From: an uncultured Planctomycetota bacterium
GTDB taxonomy: Bacteria; Planctomycetota; Planctomycetia; Pirellulales; Thermoguttaceae
Direction of reading: 5' to 3'
Length of the DNA stretch: 33,502 nucleotides
Assembly (NCBI GenBank): GCA_902766935.1
Contig: CACXFR010000162.1
Coordinates: 1-33,502 of the forward strand
Shown here: positions 31,165-33,502 of the stretch, piece by piece
Position numbering within the stretch: the first letter of the stretch is position 1
Layout of the letters: each line of letters opens with the position of its first letter
The notes under the pieces: generated by a model
Database searches by the model: none
Told to the model about the DNA's origin: nothing
Seen by the model: the letters and a program-made list of their open reading frames with translations, nothing else
Position numbers and translations under genes: made by a program

Positions 31165-32892
31165 TCAGGTGAGCGGGGTCCGCTCATGATAGTGGGTGTG
31201 AAGCAGATGATGCGCTTTCTCGCTGTTCGGTTTTCCGAGATACTCATCATAGAGACGCTGAAGCTCTTTGTTCTCGTGGCAGAGACGGAGCGATTCGGTC
31301 GCGTCCAGATCGTAGAGCTTCTTCATACGGGCGGTTACGCGCTCGACCGTCGCGCCGTAAGGCTGACCGCCGCCGTTGATGCACCCGCCCGGGCAGGTCA
31401 TCACTTCGATGAACTGGATATCTTTCAGTTCGCCCTTCTTGATCATTTCGATGATACGGCGGGCGTTGCCGAGCGAGTTGACGACGGCGACGCCGACTTT
31501 CAGACCGTTGATATCGAGATGCGCTTCTTTCCCCCACCCTTCCAGGCCGCGGAGAGCCTCCAGCTTGAGCTCTTTGAGATTCTCGCCGGTGATCAGGTAG
31601 TAAGCGGTACGAACCGCCGCTTCCATCACGCCGCCGCTGGCGCCGAAGAGTTTCCCGGCGGTACTCCGTTCGCCGAACGGCGAATCGGCCGCTTCCGGTT
31701 CGAGTTTGCCGAGGTCGATGCCGAACATCTTGAACAGCTGGGCGGCCTCGCGGGTCGTCAGAACCGCGTCGATATCCTGGTAGCCGTCGCGGCCGAGTTC
31801 CGGACGCGACGCTTCGAACTTCTTGGCGGTACACGGCATAATCGAAACGCTGAAGATCTTCTTCGGCTCGATCCCGGCCTTTTCTGCGTAGCACGACTTA
31901 ATGACCGCGCCGAGCATCCCCTGCGGGGACTTGCAGCTCGAAAGGTGCGGAAGCATTTCGGGATAGAACGTTTCGATGAACTTGATCCACCCGGGCGAGC
32001 AGCTGGTGAACATCGGCAGAACGCCGCCATTTGTCACGCGGCCGACCAGTTCGGTCGCCTCTTCCATAATGGTGAGGTCGGCGCTGAACGAGGTGTCGAA
32101 GACGGCATCGAAACCGACTTTGCGGAGCGCGGCGTGGAGTTTACCCATCACGTCGGTACCGAGCGGAAGACCGAATTCTTCGCCGAGCGAAACCGAAACC
32201 GCCGGCGCGTGCTGAACGACGACGTGCAGGTTCGGGTCTTTCAGGGCGGCGACGACTTTACCGATATCGTTCTTGCCGGTAAGCGCGCCCGTCGGGCAGG
32301 CGGCGACGCACTGGCCGCAGGCAATACAGCTGGCGACGTTCATCCCCTCGTTGAACGCGTTGCCGATGAACGCTTTCGAACCCCGGCGGATGTAGTCGAG
32401 GCACGAGACCGTCTGGATATTTTCGCAGACGCGCACGCAGCGGCCGCAGAGGATGCACTTGCTCGAGTCGCGGACGATCGCCGGGCTCGACTCGTCGATC
32501 GGGCGGTTGTCCTTCTGCCCCGTGTAGCGGTGGCTCCGAACGCCCAGCTCGACCGAAAGGTGCTGCAGTTTGCAGCTGCCGTTCCGTTCGCAGTAGAAGC
32601 AGTCGGTCGGGTGGTTCGCCAGGAGGAGTTCAAGGATGGTGCGGCGCGCTTCGATCACGCGCTGCGAGTGGGTCTTGACTTTCATGCCGTCGGCGATCGG
32701 AAACGCGCAGGCGGGCACCAGCGCGCGCTGACCTTCGACTTCACAGACACACATACGACAGGCTCCGGTAGCCGGAAGGCCTTCCATGTTGCAGAGGGTC
32801 GGAACTTCGATCCCCGCACGATTCAATGCCGTCAGAAGCATTTCGCCGGCTTCGGCCTGAACCGTTTTTCCGTTGACTTCAATATTAATCAT
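31165..32892 (-). CDS. hndD: [FeFe]-hydrogenase catalytic subunit, NAD(P)-linked multimeric type (HndD)
   Basis: A 575-residue hydrogenase catalytic subunit. Domain order: 2Fe-2S ferredoxin (C34, C45, C48, C62), a His-ligated 4Fe-4S site (H94, C98, C101, C107), two 4Fe-4S sites (C146/149/152/156 and C189/192/195/199), then the H-cluster domain. H-cluster motifs are L1 TSCSPGW (296-302), L2 MPCTAKKFE (C354) and L3 EVMTCPGGCINGGGQP (C500, C504). L1 has Ser299 where TSCCPxW has its second Cys. The enzyme evolves or takes up H2 with NAD(P)H, possibly with electron bifurcation through HndC. AAGGAA precedes the ATG, 37 bases after hndC. The maturation genes hydEFG are not in the window. Alternative name: HydA of the trimeric hydrogenase. 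Confidence 0.95.
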   Translation of the reverse strand: MINIEVNGKTVQAEAGEMLLTALNRAGIEVPTLCNMEGLPATGACRMCVCEVEGQRALVPACAFPIADGMKVKTHSQRVIEARRTILELLLANHPTDCFYCERNGSCKLQHLSVELGVRSHRYTGQKDNRPIDESSPAIVRDSSKCILCGRCVRVCENIQTVSCLDYIRRGSKAFIGNAFNEGMNVASCIACGQCVAACPTGALTGKNDIGKVVAALKDPNLHVVVQHAPAVSVSLGEEFGLPLGTDVMGKLHAALRKVGFDAVFDTSFSADLTIMEEATELVGRVTNGGVLPMFTSCSPGWIKFIETFYPEMLPHLSSCKSPQGMLGAVIKSCYAEKAGIEPKKIFSVSIMPCTAKKFEASRPELGRDGYQDIDAVLTTREAAQLFKMFGIDLGKLEPEAADSPFGERSTAGKLFGASGGVMEAAVRTAYYLITGENLKELKLEALRGLEGWGKEAHLDINGLKVGVAVVNSLGNARRIIEMIKKGELKDIQFIEVMTCPGGCINGGGQPYGATVERVTARMKKLYDLDATESLRLCHENKELQRLYDEYLGKPNSEKAHHLLHTHYHERTPLT

Positions 32893-32929
32893 GGTTCTTG
32901 TTCCTTATCTTGCGAAAGTTGTTTCGATT

Positions 32930-33502
32930 TTACTTCTTAAGAATGGCGTTGAATTTGCAGTTGCTCATGCACAGACCGCACGAGATGCACTTCTCGGGAT
33001 CGATGACGTGAGGCTGCTTGACCGTTCCGGTAATCGCGCCGACCGGGCAGTTCTTGGCGCAGAGGGTGCACCCCTTGCACTTGTCGGCGATGATTTCAAA
33101 TTTCAGCAGTTCACTGCAGACTTTCGCGGGACACTTACGGTCGAAGATGTGCGCTTCGTATTCGTCGCGGAACCAGCGGATCGTCGAAAGAACCGGGTTC
33201 GGCGCCGTCTGACCGAGGGCGCAGAGGCTCGTGTCCTGAATGATCTTGCCGAGTTTTTCCATATGGACGACGCTCTGGAACCGTTCGAGGGTTTCCTGCT
33301 CGGTTTCGTTGCGGTCGCTGCGCGTGATCCGGTTGAGGATCTCGAGCATCCGGCGCGTGCCTTCGCGGCACGGGGTGCACTTCCCGCAGCTTTCGCGCTG
33401 AATGAAGTCCATGAAGAACTTGGCCACGTCGACCATGCAGTTGTCTTCGTCCATCACCACCAGACCGCCGGACCCCATGATGGCGCCGACCGTCTTGAGC
33501 GA
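32930..33502 (-). CDS. hndC: NADH-binding hydrogenase subunit HndC (NuoF-like), C-terminal part
   Basis: The reading frame runs off the right edge (no start seen); about 190 C-terminal residues are visible. They contain the NuoF-type 4Fe-4S site ([12 protein letters not shown] and the later [12 protein letters not shown], cysteines in the family order), then two 4Fe-4S ferredoxin motifs ([12 protein letters not shown] and [12 protein letters not shown]). The N-terminal FMN/NADH domains lie outside. This layout is that of HndC/HydB, which passes electrons between NAD(P)H and the HndD clusters. The stop lies 37 bases before the hndD start. An internal ATG at 33478 is part of GAIMGSGGL, a normal family segment, and not the true start. 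Confidence 0.93.
   Translation of the reverse strand, partial: SLKTVGAIMGSGGLVVMDEDNCMVDVAKFFMDFIQRESCGKCTPCREGTRRMLEILNRITRSDRNETEQETLERFQSVVHMEKLGKIIQDTSLCALGQTAPNPVLSTIRWFRDEYEAHIFDRKCPAKVCSELLKFEIIADKCKGCTLCAKNCPVGAITGTVKQPHVIDPEKCISCGLCMSNCKFNAILKK

Noticed and set aside
31186-32940. Long open frame (584 codons) on the plus strand opposite hndD
   Set aside because: The minus strand encodes a complete hydrogenase with all metal motifs; the plus frame is a shadow.
33476-33478. ATG near the right edge as the start of a short ferredoxin-like gene
   Set aside because: The frame stays open to the edge and the residues before the ATG (SLKTVGAI) match the conserved NuoF/HndC body.

Overview
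The window reads as chromosomal DNA of an anaerobic, polysaccharide-degrading planctomycete. The evidence is indirect: a secreted beta-helix protein starts with a planctomycete-type LEPR-xLL sorting motif (LESLEERRLLS, 16956-18854) and ends in a double dockerin-like Ca-binding repeat; two Tat-exported Gfo/Idh/MocA oxidoreductases, secreted CE15 and CE7 esterases, a GH39 enzyme and secreted FAD oxidoreductases are typical of that phylum; and rubrerythrin plus a multimeric [FeFe]-hydrogenase (HndC/HndD type) point to an oxygen-avoiding fermenter. The DNA is GC-rich and gene-dense, genes lie in short operons, and many starts carry purine-rich ribosome binding sites. I see no phage, plasmid, insertion sequence or CRISPR array.

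Layout. 1-1910: end of a rubrerythrin gene and a rubredoxin/glutamate-synthase-domain fusion, closed by a terminator. 1931-3957 (minus): ADP-ribosylglycohydrolase, J-domain protein and HIRAN protein, apparently one operon from a promoter near 4150-4178. 4524-8616 (plus): Tat-exported oxidoreductase, then two tandem CE15 (glucuronoyl esterase-like) genes. 8690-10789 (minus): an EF-G paralogue with a Tyr in place of the catalytic His. It is divergent, with back-to-back promoters, from a leaderless arrestin-like/P-loop NTPase gene pair (10974-12270). 12279-14761 (minus): YqhD-like aldehyde reductase followed by a GIDE-LemA membrane protein. 15005-18854 (plus): CE7 esterase, Nudix hydrolase, dockerin-tailed beta-helix protein. 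18949-20376 (minus): second Tat-exported oxidoreductase. 20592-20664: initiator tRNA, followed by nth. 21520-26754 (minus): four-gene run of beta-hydroxyacid dehydrogenase, TPR protein with a His/Cys loop, deoxyhypusine-synthase-like protein and secreted FAD oxidoreductase. 26755-27084: divergent spacer with two REP-like hairpins. 27085-30563 (plus): unknown protein, GH39 glycosidase, MFS transporter. 30674-33502 (minus): hydrogenase genes hndC (partial) and hndD, then a stand-alone receiver-domain gene.

How the genes fit together (inference): the exported esterases, GH39 enzyme and dehydrogenases would strip and oxidise hemicellulose-type sugars; the MFS protein could import products; fermentation reductant would leave through the NAD(P)-linked hydrogenase and the YqhD-type reductase; rubrerythrin and the rubredoxin fusion would handle peroxide and low-potential electrons. 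Points most worth a second look are the dockerin-tailed LEPR-xLL protein, the ADP-ribosylglycohydrolase/J-domain/HIRAN operon, the initiator tRNA lacking one of the three conserved G-C pairs, the REP-like hairpin pair, the HndD L1 motif with Ser for Cys, and the leaderless gene pair. No database search was possible, so family calls rest on motifs read from the sequence.
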